Shown: positions 27,482 through 37,097, counted from the stretch's first letter. The stretch: 64,000 nt of DNA from Sphingobium subterraneum (GCF_014199435.1 NZ_JACIJP010000001.1:1116001-1180000), one strand, 5' to 3'. Notes: generated by a model from the letters alone, not told the origin. Program-made: numbers and translations.

Positions 27482-28279
27482 TCACGTTCCGCTGAATTTT
27501 CCCGTTCGTTTCTCCACGAAGGCGCGCGAGGCGACCTTGTGGTCGTCCGTCATCATGCTCCGGATCAGGTACAGGGCTTCGCTATCCATCACCTGGGCAA
27601 GCGTCCCATGCTCCCCGAGATTGAGGTTTCTCTTCATATGCCCCACAGCCACCGTGGGAAGATCCGCCAGGCTTCGCGCAAGTCGGTCAGCCTCCTCCGC
27701 GAGCTTCTCGGCGGGCACTGACCGGTTGACGATACCGAGCTCCGCCGCCTCGTCACCGCTGAGCACATCGGCGGTGAAATACAGCTCCCGGGCCTTGGCC
27801 GATCCGACGATGCGGGGCAGAAAAAAGCTTCCGCCAAAATCGCCACTTAACGCAACCTTGGAAAAAGCGGTGGTCAGTTTGGCGTCGCTCGCCGCGATTC
27901 GATAGTCGCAGGCAAGAGCGATCGAAAGACCGGCACCGGCAGCCGAACCCGAGATGACCGCCAGGGTAGGTTTTGGCATCTCATGGAGCAACCGGCTGAA
28001 CTCCATCTGCTCGCGTATCGCGTCGACGCGCTTCTCGAAGTCTTCGCCCGCATGCGCGCGCTCGTCTTCCACCATGTCTTTCACGTCGCCGCCTGCGCAA
28101 AAAGCGCCCCCGGCGCCCGTCACGATGACCGCCCGAATGTCGCGATCCGCCGCGAGGCGTCGTGCGATGTCAGGCAGCGCGCACAGCATTTCCTCATTCA
28201 ACGCATTGCGCGCCTCAGGGCGATTGAACGTTATCGTGGCGATATCGGCGACGCGGCTTTCGAGTACCAGTTTGGTCAA
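27482..28279 (-). CDS. Enoyl-CoA hydratase/isomerase family protein
   Basis: A TTG at 28279 with AAGGAG six bases upstream gives 265 residues of normal crotonase size. The oxyanion-hole region FCAGGDVKDM and the core SGSAAGAGLSIALACD are present, but the first catalytic Glu of hydratases is replaced (GAGLSIAL) and the second position reads VALSGDFGGSFFL with Asp. This pattern is closer to PaaG-type isomerases than to a true hydratase, so double-bond isomerisation is likely. It is the last gene of a long minus-strand run. Confidence 0.85.
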   Translation of the reverse strand: MTKLVLESRVADIATITFNRPEARNALNEEMLCALPDIARRLAADRDIRAVIVTGAGGAFCAGGDVKDMVEDERAHAGEDFEKRVDAIREQMEFSRLLHEMPKPTLAVISGSAAGAGLSIALACDYRIAASDAKLTTAFSKVALSGDFGGSFFLPRIVGSAKARELYFTADVLSGDEAAELGIVNRSVPAEKLAEEADRLARSLADLPTVAVGHMKRNLNLGEHGTLAQVMDSEALYLIRSMMTDDHKVASRAFVEKRTGKFSGT

Positions 28280-28353
28280 CGCACACTCCTTGGCGAAACT
28301 GTTCGGCCACTGCATACCGAGAGGTCGCGGATCGACGGCGCAGGCGTACCCCC

Positions 28354-29841
28354 CTATGCGGCGGTCACCGACCGTCGAGACTCCCACCACGCCGCGGCCG
28401 CTGCATCGAGAGAGGTGTTTTTCAGTTCGAAGAAATCATCCATGCCCTCCGGACCGAATTCCCGGCCCCATCCGGACCATTTCGTGCCGCCGAACGGTCC
28501 ATTACTGGTCATGCCATAGCCATTGAGCGCGAGCGTACCGGTCTTGACGCGCTTGGCGAGATCGATTCCGCGCTCGATGTCGCGCGTGAAAATGGCGCCA
28601 TGCAATCCGAAATGGCTGTCGTTGGCGAGCCGAACCGCCTCGTCATCATCGTCAAACGGCAACATCACGGCAACCGGCCCGAAAACCTCTTCCTGAACGA
28701 TCGGCATGGAATTGGTCACGTTTGTCAGGATGGTCGGCGCGAAATAGAAGCCCGGTCGATCGAGGATCGACCCGCCCGTCACGACCTTTGCCCCATCCTT
28801 GATGGCCGCCTGCACCATGCCGTTGATCCGGTCGAGTTGAGAACGCGAGATGATCGGCCCATGGGTGGTGTCCTGATCGGCGGGGTCGCCAGCGACAAGC
28901 TGCTCGACCGCCAGCCGGAGACGCTCGACAAGCGTGTCGAACAAGGACCGGTGCACGTAGATGCGCGAAAGGGTGACACAGACCTGGCCGGCATTACCGA
29001 AGCTGCCGATCGGCAGATAGGTCATCACCGTGTCGAGATCGGCGTCGGCGCAAATGATCGCAGCCGATTTGCCGCCCAGCTCAAGGCTCGACCGCGTGAA
29101 GTTTTCCGCGCAACTTTTCGCAATCGCGCGGCCGCCCACCGTCGAACCGGTGAAGGTGACCATGCCGACATGGGGATGCGCCACCAGCCGACTACCGGCA
29201 TCGCGACCGCCGGGCAAAACACTGATGACGCCAGCAGGGAAATCCGCCGCAGCAAACGCCTCCGCAAGCACTTCGGTGTGGAGCGCGCCTTCCGGCGAAG
29301 GCTTCAGAATCACCGGACAACCCGCCATCAACGCATTTGCAGCCTTGTTGATGCCCATCGAGAAAGGACCATTGAACGGGGTAATCGCCGCTACCACGCC
29401 CACCGGCTCGCGGCTGATCAGGCCGGACCGCTGCGTGAGGGGATCGAGCCTGAGCTCGGGTTGTGCGAATGCGCGCGCATGTTCGATCGCCTGATCGAAG
29501 AACGTCAACGCGGCCTGATGCCGCCCCCTGCTCTGCCGCACCGGCATACCCAGCTCGTTCGCGCTCAGTTCCACCAGCCGATCGATCTGGCCTTCGCAAT
29601 ATGCCCGGGCGGCGCGGATTTTTTCGGCCTTCTGTTCGATCGGCAGATCGACCCAGATCCGGCTCTCATGGGCGCGATAGGCTGCATCCACGGCCTTGTC
29701 GATGTCGGTCTGGCCGGCCAGCCGGACGGTGCCGATTTCCTGTCCGCTGCCGGGGCTGACCACGACATGCACATCGGTTCCGCTTGGCTCGACCCACTGC
29801 GAGCCGATCAGGAAGCGCTCGAAGCCGCGATAGCGGCTCAC
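28354..29841 (-). CDS. NAD(P)-dependent aldehyde dehydrogenase
   Basis: A 495-residue enzyme with the general base in SSLELGGKSAA and the nucleophile in FGNAGQVCVTLSR. The cofactor loop FTGSTVGGRAIA and the C-terminal motif FGGTKWSGWGREFG are intact. The GTG start overlaps the stop of the upstream SDR by four bases (GTGA), so the two are translationally coupled. This suggests an alcohol to aldehyde to acid sequence: the SDR oxidises, and this enzyme finishes. Its substrate is unknown. A second aldehyde dehydrogenase lies at 53121. Confidence 0.92.
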   Translation of the reverse strand: MSRYRGFERFLIGSQWVEPSGTDVHVVVSPGSGQEIGTVRLAGQTDIDKAVDAAYRAHESRIWVDLPIEQKAEKIRAARAYCEGQIDRLVELSANELGMPVRQSRGRHQAALTFFDQAIEHARAFAQPELRLDPLTQRSGLISREPVGVVAAITPFNGPFSMGINKAANALMAGCPVILKPSPEGALHTEVLAEAFAAADFPAGVISVLPGGRDAGSRLVAHPHVGMVTFTGSTVGGRAIAKSCAENFTRSSLELGGKSAAIICADADLDTVMTYLPIGSFGNAGQVCVTLSRIYVHRSLFDTLVERLRLAVEQLVAGDPADQDTTHGPIISRSQLDRINGMVQAAIKDGAKVVTGGSILDRPGFYFAPTILTNVTNSMPIVQEEVFGPVAVMLPFDDDDEAVRLANDSHFGLHGAIFTRDIERGIDLAKRVKTGTLALNGYGMTSNGPFGGTKWSGWGREFGPEGMDDFFELKNTSLDAAAAAWWESRRSVTAA

Positions 29842-30629
29842 GGCAACGCCTCCAGGATCGCATCGAAACGGTTCTTGATCATGGGAATGAAGACCTTGTT
29901 GTCCTCCGTCAGCGGCACGAGATACATTTGATTGGCGATGACCGCATCGCGGATCTGCAGCCCCATCTGGTCCGGATCGATCGTCCCCACCGGATCGGAA
30001 AACGTGGCCGGGGGCGCAACGTTGGTGTCCTTGAGGTCTGCCGGCCGATTTCGGTGCGCCTCGAGAATGCGGGTGCGGACCGACCCCGGGCAGACGACCG
30101 TTACACCGATATTGTCCGGTTCCAGCTCGACACGGAGCGCTTCGGACATCGCCACCACGGCGTATTTCGTGGCTGCATAGATCCCCATTTTCGGGACCGA
30201 AACCAGCCCGGCGACCGATCCGGTATTAACGATATGCGCTTCGCCATCCTGGGCTTTCATCCGGGGCAGAAAAGCGGTGAGGCAGTTGGAGACGCCGAGA
30301 ACATTGACCGACACCACCCAGCGCCAGTCATCATAGGTCATGTCCGACATCAACCCGCCGACGGCCACGCCTGCGTTGTTGCACAGCAGGTGCACGGCGC
30401 CGAACCGCCGATAAACCTCATCGGCCAGCGCGGCGACGTCCTCAGGCTTGGTGACATCCACCCTGAGCGCGGTGCCGTTCAGTTCTCGTGCCGCCTTTTC
30501 GGCAGCCTCCAGCTCGATGTCGGCGATGACGACATGCATGCCTGCGCCAGCGAACGCCCGCGCCATCCCCAGCCCGATGCCGCTTCCGGCACCCGTGATT
30601 ACGGCAATTTTTCCCGCCAACTCTTTCAC
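29838..30629 (-). CDS. Short-chain dehydrogenase/reductase
   Basis: A GTG at 30629 with GGGAG eight bases upstream gives 263 residues. The cofactor loop VITGAGSGIGLGMA (10-23), NNAGVAVGG and the catalytic YAATKYAVVAM are standard for classical SDRs; the Asp in VVIADIELE at the end of the second strand suggests NAD preference. It is coupled to the following aldehyde dehydrogenase gene by a four-base overlap and lies 44 bp after the amidohydrolase gene in the same direction. Confidence 0.9.
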   Translation of the reverse strand: MKELAGKIAVITGAGSGIGLGMARAFAGAGMHVVIADIELEAAEKAARELNGTALRVDVTKPEDVAALADEVYRRFGAVHLLCNNAGVAVGGLMSDMTYDDWRWVVSVNVLGVSNCLTAFLPRMKAQDGEAHIVNTGSVAGLVSVPKMGIYAATKYAVVAMSEALRVELEPDNIGVTVVCPGSVRTRILEAHRNRPADLKDTNVAPPATFSDPVGTIDPDQMGLQIRDAVIANQMYLVPLTEDNKVFIPMIKNRFDAILEALP

Positions 30630-30673
30630 CGATGCTTCTCCCGGGCAGTTGTTCTTTTCAAGGCGTATACCGG

Positions 30674-32362
30674 CTAGTTCAGGCGGCGCAGCAGACGTCC
30701 CGGCAACGCGCCGGTGTGTTCACCGTTCTGAATCGTGATTTCGCCTCCGACGATCGTGGCAAGGATCCCCGTCGCCCTGGATTCGAGCCGCGGCGCGCCC
30801 GTGGGCAGATCGTGCAGCAGGTTGGGAAGGGTGGGCGTAATCAACGCCGGATCGAACACGTTGATATCGGCCGCCATACCTTCGCGGAGCAAACCGCGAT
30901 CGTGAAAACCCCAGGCCTTTGCAGGCGCCAGCGTGATCATGCGGACGGCTTCCTCCAACGTGAATTCCTGCCGCTGCCGCACCCAATGGGCGAGCAGATA
31001 GGTCTGCAGCGAGCATTCCTGCTGCGTCACGTGCGCCCCGGCGTCGGAGAAGGTCATCACGCAGTGCTCGTGGCGCATGGCCTCCACGATGGAGTCCATC
31101 GACCAGTCCATTCCCGGCTGATAGAAGAATTGCTGCATGTTCGTTTCGACGGCAAGGTCGATCATCAACTCGATGGGGTGTACACCGCGCTCCGCCGCAA
31201 CGTCCTGGACCACCGGATTGGGCGGCAACGGGCTCTGCCATATCACGAGCTTCGAGAAATCCGGTGGACGCGGGCTATCGGACGAGATTGCCTTGGGGAA
31301 CACCGCATTTTTTGCTGCGGCCACCAACCGGCTCCGGACATCGGGTTTCTGCAACATCTCGCGCTGCTGCGCGAGCGGCAAGGACCGGATTTCTTTCCAT
31401 TCCGGCAACCAGTCATAGGGCGTGTCGGTCAGGAAGGAATAGAGCAGATAGATCCCACGGCTGTGCGACTGGCCGATCAGCTTCGCTCCCGACGCCGCCG
31501 CGCGGTCGAGAAGCGGAAGTTCCTCGGCCGTCACTTCCGGAAGGGGAATGAGGCCCCAGGTGATCGTCACGCCGCTCGCGGCGGACAGGTTCAAAATCTC
31601 GTTGTGAAACCGGCGGCGCGTCTCCAGATCGCCAAAGCGCGAGACGCTCGGTGGTGCGAACTCGAAAATGCGCTCCTTATGCTGCCCCGCCGCCATAACA
31701 AGACCGCGCACTTCGTCCCAGTTCGCCAGCCGCGACGCGACCGGACGATCGTCGGACGTATTGTGCCCCTCTCCGCGTGACGTCGTGAAACCGATCGCGC
31801 CAGCCGAGAGCGCATCGTCGAGTTCCCGCCGCATCAGCGTGAACTCATCCTCGTTCGACTCACGCTCGAAGGCTGCCTCGCCCATGACAAAGGTACGCAG
31901 CGCCGAATGGCCGATATTTGACGCGTAGTTGATGCCTTTGGGAAGTGAATCCACGACGTCCAGATATTCCCGAAATGTTGTCCAGCGCCAGTCGATGCCC
32001 GCTTCCATTGCGGCACCGGAGATGTCTTCGGCGCGCTCGAGGTTTCGCACCACAAGCCCGCGCCGCGACTTCGAGCTTGGCGCGAGCGTGAAGCCGCAAT
32101 TGCCCATGACCGCCGTCGTGATGCCTTGCCAGCAGGAGGACGAACCGAGCGGATCCCAGAACATCTGTGCATCGAGATGGGTATGACCGTCGATAAAGCC
32201 CGGCGTCACGACCTGCCCATCCGCGTCGAGATAGCGGCTGGCCGTACCCGAAATCTGTCCAATGGCCGCGATACGACCATCCTGTATCGCCACGTCGGCG
32301 CGGTATCCGCTCGCTCCGGAGCCGTCGATCACCACACCGTTGCGTATTATAAGATCATACAT
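30674..32362 (-). CDS. Amidohydrolase, N-acyl-D-amino-acid deacylase (D-aminoacylase)-like, copy 1
   Basis: The ATG at 32362 begins the usual MYDLIIRNGVVIDGSG, giving 562 residues; 24 codons of open frame upstream are dismissed. Metal and active-site features are TPGFIDGHTHLDAQ, GITTAVMGNCGF (with the Cys of D-aminoacylases) and MTFSDAGAHVTQQ near the C-terminus. The family hydrolyses amides, lactones or cyclic imides. A second homologue lies at 41940-43715. Neither has a D-amino-acid gene beside it, so both may act on a lactone or amide of the island substrate. The upstream ribosome site is weak. Confidence 0.85.
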   Translation of the reverse strand: MYDLIIRNGVVIDGSGASGYRADVAIQDGRIAAIGQISGTASRYLDADGQVVTPGFIDGHTHLDAQMFWDPLGSSSCWQGITTAVMGNCGFTLAPSSKSRRGLVVRNLERAEDISGAAMEAGIDWRWTTFREYLDVVDSLPKGINYASNIGHSALRTFVMGEAAFERESNEDEFTLMRRELDDALSAGAIGFTTSRGEGHNTSDDRPVASRLANWDEVRGLVMAAGQHKERIFEFAPPSVSRFGDLETRRRFHNEILNLSAASGVTITWGLIPLPEVTAEELPLLDRAAASGAKLIGQSHSRGIYLLYSFLTDTPYDWLPEWKEIRSLPLAQQREMLQKPDVRSRLVAAAKNAVFPKAISSDSPRPPDFSKLVIWQSPLPPNPVVQDVAAERGVHPIELMIDLAVETNMQQFFYQPGMDWSMDSIVEAMRHEHCVMTFSDAGAHVTQQECSLQTYLLAHWVRQRQEFTLEEAVRMITLAPAKAWGFHDRGLLREGMAADINVFDPALITPTLPNLLHDLPTGAPRLESRATGILATIVGGEITIQNGEHTGALPGRLLRRLN

Positions 32363-32476
32363 TTCGGGCAACCCATAAACATAAGGAAAACTGTGGACGG
32401 CTGCCTGTCTCGATTTCGATCCGCCCGTCGGCATCTTTGCCGGGTCGGGCTAAGCTCAATCGAGGCAGATAGGAGA

Positions 32477-33490
32477 TCAGGATCGCTTGCGGTTCGCGGC
32501 GGTCTCCATCGCGTCCAGTGACGTGCGCGGATATTCGCGCGCCGCCTGAATGAAGCGGCCCATTGCCCGGTCCGCCGCAACCAGACGGAGATCGCCGGTT
32601 CGCATGTTGTTGAGGATCGGAAGATCTTCGTTCACGAAGCGGTTGTGCATGGCCTGCCACTTGTCGAGACGTTCTTCGCTTTCCTCGTCCTTGGTCGTGA
32701 TAATCGTAAAGAACTCCCGCGTGCCCTGACGGCCACAGGGCGTCATGGCGGCGATGTACCATTTCAGTCGGCCATCCATGACGCTCCTGGTCCGGATGCT
32801 GTTGGTACCAAACACCTCAATGTCCGGACGCCAGTCTCCGGTTGCCTTTTCGCCCGTGTGAGCCGCGTCCCATGTCATCCGCCGGAGGAAAGGATTGACA
32901 TCCTCAATCGTTGGGTCGGCAATGTTCAACCCATGAACCACGCGGTTATGGACAACGTCGAAAACATTGGTGGTAAAGATCCAGGGATCGACGAGGAGCT
33001 TGCTCTTCAGCTCGATTTCGAAAGCGCGGTATACGTGCTTTTCGTCATCGAATTCGTCGAACCCGGGCAAATCGTAAAGAGGCGTCTCGCCGAAGAATAC
33101 CCAGATCAGCCCCAGTTCTTCCCGCAACGGAAGGTCTACCAGGTTTGACCCGCGCGGAATTGCATCACCCGACGGAATGTTGCTGCAACGCCCTCCATCG
33201 GTATAGGCCCAATGGTGATATGGACACCGGATGTCGTTCCCGACCACATCACCACCCGCGCTCAGGTCAGCGCCCATATGTTTGCAAAAAGCCGACATGG
33301 CACGCGCGGCGCCATCCTCGCCCCGGTAGATCACGATCCGCCCGTCCGCCAGGTCCGTGCCGATCACCTGCCCTTTGGCAAGGTTTGCCGAAAGGGCGAC
33401 AGGATACCAACATTGATGAGCGCCCGGACCAAGATCAGAGATTTGCTCGCGTTTGCGCGCTTCGGGGGTCAGAGTTTGCACACTATCCAT
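32477..33490 (-). CDS. Rieske non-haem iron oxygenase, alpha-subunit-like
   Basis: This 337-residue protein has the Rieske ligands Cys69 and His71 (AFCKHMGADL) and Cys89 and His92 (IRCPYHHWAY), and the mononuclear iron site NVFDVVHNRVVHG (Asp178, His181, His186). At this length, with one subunit gene only, it is like KshA or vanillate-type monooxygenases rather than two-subunit ring dioxygenases. No ferredoxin or reductase gene is adjacent, so it must borrow electrons from elsewhere. It probably hydroxylates or demethylates an early intermediate. Confidence 0.92.
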   Translation of the reverse strand: MDSVQTLTPEARKREQISDLGPGAHQCWYPVALSANLAKGQVIGTDLADGRIVIYRGEDGAARAMSAFCKHMGADLSAGGDVVGNDIRCPYHHWAYTDGGRCSNIPSGDAIPRGSNLVDLPLREELGLIWVFFGETPLYDLPGFDEFDDEKHVYRAFEIELKSKLLVDPWIFTTNVFDVVHNRVVHGLNIADPTIEDVNPFLRRMTWDAAHTGEKATGDWRPDIEVFGTNSIRTRSVMDGRLKWYIAAMTPCGRQGTREFFTIITTKDEESEERLDKWQAMHNRFVNEDLPILNNMRTGDLRLVAADRAMGRFIQAAREYPRTSLDAMETAANRKRS

Positions 33491-33541
33491 ATCGTTACAG
33501 CCTTATTCTCAGACACACTTCCTGATTTGACGGTTTTGCCA

Positions 33542-34546
33542 TTAATCGCCAGTCATTCCCGCATTGCCGATCGCCTCTGCCTCGGCCGCCTTCATGATGC
33601 CTCCCACCTGTTCGACCTTCATCTTCGGGCGATCCGGACGGGGGTAGACACCGTAAGCCGCAGCAAGATCCAGACGAAGACGCCCCCATTTTGACCTGTT
33701 GCGGGCATACCACTTGCCGTCGATCTTGACATCGTCGTCATATTGCTCCTGCAGCGCGACGATTTCTCCCCAGGAATCGATTTCATCCTGGGGCGGCGTG
33801 AAGATCCGGTTGACGGTATCAATGTAGCTCGGCTCGGGGCTGCAAATACTGCCGAAATAGCCGATCTGACGATTCTGGATCAGGTAATTTTCCAGCCCTT
33901 CCCGGTCATCCATCGCATTCCAGTTGCAGCATACCGGCCACTGCATGCCCGCAGCGCGCGTATCCAGAACGACCTTCTGCCGAATATACAGGGTCTCCGT
34001 GCACTCTCGGGTCCACTGATAGCCGATAGATCTCGCCGGATCGCCATTCGTGTTCGTTGCCGAAACCATATATTCCACACGCTCCGAAGCATCGACGATG
34101 TGGTAGGCGCGGCGATGCCCCTGCGCGGTTTCCGGCAGGGGCATGATGCAGATGCGCCCCACTTCCAGTCCCGCGCGCTTCTCCATCAGCGTCAACAGAT
34201 AATCCGCCTTGAGAATATCCTCCTCGTCGCGCACCTTCGGCAGCATGATGCCGTAAAGATTTTCGGACACGATCGCTTCGAGGTCAGCGAGCAAGTTCGG
34301 ATTATCGGTCGTACTCACCCGGACCAGCGTCGGCTTTTCCATTCCGTGCTCGTCGATGACCTGTCGGATGTTCTTTCGGGCAACAGCCTTGAACCGGTCC
34401 GGACAATGGTCTTCCAGCTCGTGCGTAACGGCATCCGCTTTCGAAAGATAAGCGGTCCGCAGTTCATCGATGCTGTCCCCCTCCTTGAGGTTGAGGCTTA
34501 TGGACCGAAGAGGGCGGCGGTTTCTGCTCACGGACGCTGTTTCCAA
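33542..34546 (-). CDS. HpcH/HpaI aldolase / citrate-lyase-beta-like protein
   Basis: 334 residues from a TTG at 34546, or about 329 from a GTG at 34531 with GGA upstream. The (beta-alpha)8 lyase features are THELEDHCPDRFKAVAR near 40-55, GIMLPKVRDEEDI near 98-110 and ICIMPLPETAQGH near 132. The family cleaves C-C bonds in beta-hydroxy acyl-CoAs or 4-hydroxy-2-oxo acids, using a divalent metal. It is longer than CitE proteins and the substrate is unclear; citramalyl-CoA or a malyl-CoA-type compound is possible. It lies next to the Rieske gene in a ten-gene run. Confidence 0.75.
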   Translation of the reverse strand: METASVSRNRRPLRSISLNLKEGDSIDELRTAYLSKADAVTHELEDHCPDRFKAVARKNIRQVIDEHGMEKPTLVRVSTTDNPNLLADLEAIVSENLYGIMLPKVRDEEDILKADYLLTLMEKRAGLEVGRICIMPLPETAQGHRRAYHIVDASERVEYMVSATNTNGDPARSIGYQWTRECTETLYIRQKVVLDTRAAGMQWPVCCNWNAMDDREGLENYLIQNRQIGYFGSICSPEPSYIDTVNRIFTPPQDEIDSWGEIVALQEQYDDDVKIDGKWYARNRSKWGRLRLDLAAAYGVYPRPDRPKMKVEQVGGIMKAAEAEAIGNAGMTGD

Positions 34547-34707
34547 TGGTGTGACGCTCTGAGGTCAAGGGCATGCATTCGGTCAGCACGCGACGACTGC
34601 ACAACAAAGCGGATGCTGCAACGGACTATTGCCTCTTGGGCGGCGCAATAATAATAATGATAACTGATAAAACGCTCCTGGACGTATATGTATGGGGCGG
34701 CAAAACG

Positions 34708-35553
34708 TTAGGCGGCTGGACGTACCGTCCGTCCGGTCATCCCCACATTGATATTGCCGCCATCCACGAAGATGGTCTGACCCGTCGTAAAACTTGATGC
34801 CGGGGAGGCAAGATAGAGGGCGGCGGCGGCACATTCGTCCGCCACGCCAAACCGTCCCAGCGGAATGGAACTAAGGACGTTCCGGCGGCGCTCGCTCACG
34901 GGCGCACCGGGTTCGAAAATCGTCCCCGGGCAAAACGCGTTCACTCTTATGGCCGGACCGAGGTCCTGCGCGAGATAGCGTGTCATCATCCCCATCGCCG
35001 CCTTGGTTACGCCATAGGCGCCCTGTCCGTGCACCGGTTTGAAAGCCGCAGTGGACAACACGTTGATGATCGACCCCGAACCCGCCTCTATCATGCCGGG
35101 AGCAAATCCCCGGACGAGATCGCACGGGCCGAGGACATTGCCCTGAAACCCGGCTTCCCAGACATCGAGATCCTGGTCGATCGTGCCCAAGGACGCTGCA
35201 GTCTTCCCGCCATCATCCCGCAAAAAGGAGCTGCCCGCATAGGCGTTGTTGACAAGAATATCGACTTTCCCGAACGTTTCCAAACTCTTGCGAACAAGCT
35301 CGGCTCGATCCGCGCCGTTGGTGATATCCGACGCTAGTGCAAGAACCTGCACGCTGCTCGTGCTGCGGATCTCATCGGCAACGACCGTCAAAGGTTCGAG
35401 TTTGCGCGCCGTCAGAACGAGGTTGCAGCCTGCTGCGGCAAAGAGCCGCGCCGTGGCCGCGCCGATATTCTGGCTCGCTCCGGTGATAACCGCCACCATT
35501 CCGTCCAGCCTGAACGGACTGGGAAGCGCATTCGCCTCAGCATGTGCAGACAT
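34708..35553 (-). CDS. Short-chain dehydrogenase/reductase
   Basis: A 281-residue SDR. It has an N-terminal lead, then AVITGASQNIGAATA (about 21-35), NNAYAGSS (in place of the usual NNAG), and the catalytic block YGVTKAAMGMM. The C-terminal FVDGGNINVGM is typical of 3-oxoacyl-ACP-reductase-like SDRs. The substrate is unknown. It stands 161 bp upstream of the lyase gene in the same direction. Confidence 0.88.
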   Translation of the reverse strand: MSAHAEANALPSPFRLDGMVAVITGASQNIGAATARLFAAAGCNLVLTARKLEPLTVVADEIRSTSSVQVLALASDITNGADRAELVRKSLETFGKVDILVNNAYAGSSFLRDDGGKTAASLGTIDQDLDVWEAGFQGNVLGPCDLVRGFAPGMIEAGSGSIINVLSTAAFKPVHGQGAYGVTKAAMGMMTRYLAQDLGPAIRVNAFCPGTIFEPGAPVSERRRNVLSSIPLGRFGVADECAAAALYLASPASSFTTGQTIFVDGGNINVGMTGRTVRPAA

Positions 35554-35711
35554 TGTTTCCGTCTCCAGATTGTTTCAAGCGACCAAGGAAGCAAGGCGAG
35601 AACATCGCACGCTTCAGGAGGCGCATTTCATTGTTCATTGGCCGGACCGCAGGCAGCGTTGACGGCATCCATGATCCAAAGATCCGGCGTCGCCCTGGCC
35701 CGCAATCGTGA

Positions 35712-36263
35712 TTACAGCCACGATACGCAGCCCTTCAGCTCCGCAACCGGTGCCGGGGGCAGTTTCGGCGGAGTGCCCACGAACAGGAGCGCTACGATCG
35801 CGTCGCTGGCCTTAAGGCCGAGGAGCGACTTCATATTGTCGTCATAGGCCAGATCGCCGGTCTTCCACATCGCTCCCAGCCCGAGAGCGTGCGCGGCCAG
35901 AAACATATTCTGCACCGCAGCGCCCGCTGCGACAATCTGTTCGACCGCCGGAACCTTGTGATCTTCCTGAATGCTGACGCCGACCGCGATGATGGTGGGT
36001 GCCCGAAAGGCCTTCATCAGTTCCTTACCCTGATCGAACGACGGCTGATCGGGGCTCAGTCTCCGCTTCAGATTGACATAGGCCTGGCCCAGCTTTTCCC
36101 GTGCGGCACCCTCGATGACGGTCAGCCGCCATGGCGCCAGACGACCATGATCCGGAGCCCTGACCGCCGCCTTGAGAATGATATCCATTTGTTCATCCGT
36201 CGGTCCGGGATCGCCTAGGCGAACGGCCGAAACGCGAGAAGCAATCGCTTCCAAAACATCCAT
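35712..36263 (-). CDS. Nitroreductase family protein (YdjA-like)
   Basis: 183 residues, typical of the small single-domain nitroreductases such as YdjA. FMN-contact motifs are SRVSAVRLGDPGPT near 9-22, AVRAPDHGRLAPWR (33-46) and GLGAMWKTGDL. These enzymes reduce nitro groups, quinones or enones with NAD(P)H; here an enone reductase role may be more likely than nitro reduction. It lies between the cupin and SDR genes of the minus-strand run. Confidence 0.88.
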   Translation of the reverse strand: MDVLEAIASRVSAVRLGDPGPTDEQMDIILKAAVRAPDHGRLAPWRLTVIEGAAREKLGQAYVNLKRRLSPDQPSFDQGKELMKAFRAPTIIAVGVSIQEDHKVPAVEQIVAAGAAVQNMFLAAHALGLGAMWKTGDLAYDDNMKSLLGLKASDAIVALLFVGTPPKLPPAPVAELKGCVSWL

Positions 36264-36340
36264 TTCTGATAGTCCTACAAGAATTCTATGGCATCACACC
36301 AGGAGCGTGCGCAGCCGCCGCTGCGCACCGCCCCTCGCGA

Positions 36341-36805
36341 CTATTTCAGATAGTGCGGCGTGATCCCCTGCTCTTCGCATTGCTCTATATAGCGCTTGAT
36401 GATCTTGTCGGCTGTCACAACGGACTTGATCCCCAAGGTTTCAGGATCGACGAAGTCGGCATGAAGGTCACCGAAAAACAGGATTTCCGTTTCTTCGGGG
36501 CCATTGAGGAACTGATGAATGACGCCGGGGGTCTCAAAGATATAGGTTCCCGGCCGATACAGATACTGATGGTCGTGTCCCCAGGCGCCACGCAGCGTAA
36601 AACCGCCCGCGCCCCGCTCAAAAGGATGCTTGTGGAGTCCTCCCTCCACGCCCGGCTGAGCCCGAATCTGCGTGACATAGTAATTTTCTTGAGGGCGAGC
36701 GTGGAGCAGACGAAATTCCATTCCCTTGTCGATCTGGACGTACGGCAGCTCTGTGCTGTGAAGATGAAGCGTCTTCTCCAGTTCTTTCGCGATATCCAAT
36801 ACCAT
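36341..36805 (-). CDS. Cupin-domain protein, dihydroxyacetophenone-dioxygenase-like
   Basis: The ATG at 36805 with GGGAG and GAAG upstream gives 154 residues; the longer frame is not needed. It is a single small cupin: GGLHKHPFERG gives two histidines, GHDHQYLYRPGTYIFETPGVIHQF gives others, in two beta-barrel motifs. The overall pattern is like 2,4'-dihydroxyacetophenone dioxygenase and acetylacetone-cleaving dioxygenases, which use a three-His iron site for C-C cleavage of diketones. That role would suit a ring-derived diketone, but it is only inferred. It is the first gene of the ten-gene minus-strand run. Confidence 0.75.
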   Translation of the reverse strand: MVLDIAKELEKTLHLHSTELPYVQIDKGMEFRLLHARPQENYYVTQIRAQPGVEGGLHKHPFERGAGGFTLRGAWGHDHQYLYRPGTYIFETPGVIHQFLNGPEETEILFFGDLHADFVDPETLGIKSVVTADKIIKRYIEQCEEQGITPHYLK

Positions 36806-36988
36806 TTTCGTCTTCTCCCTCTCTCGGGTTACCGCCCCGAATTTTCCAGGCGTTTCACCCCCTCGCGCCACCTCAGGGTGAGGCACGACCTATTGCCAAC
36901 ATTGGGTATTTGCCGCTCAAGGCCTTGGCGGACTCGAACATCCTGGCCCTATCAAAACCGCTTTTTGGCCTATGTGTCCAATATATTG

Positions 36989-37005
36989 TTGTCATTTTAT
37001 CATGC
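36989..37005. promoter_or_regulatory. TGTCATTTTAT motif in the promoter region of the cupin-led gene run
   Basis: The 292-bp gap between the lysR stop (37098) and the cupin start (36805) is AT-rich around 36970-37010 and holds TTGTCATTTTATCATGC. Eleven bases (TGTCATTTTAT) are identical to the site at 43855. It is a candidate regulator site for the long minus-strand operon. Confidence 0.35.
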
Positions 37006-37097
37006 GGAACACGCATCGACGGTTCGTCGCGTCACGCGCCGCGCACGTCGGGACAAGACCGGGCGACGATCAAAGAACAACCTTTAATTTAAACGGC

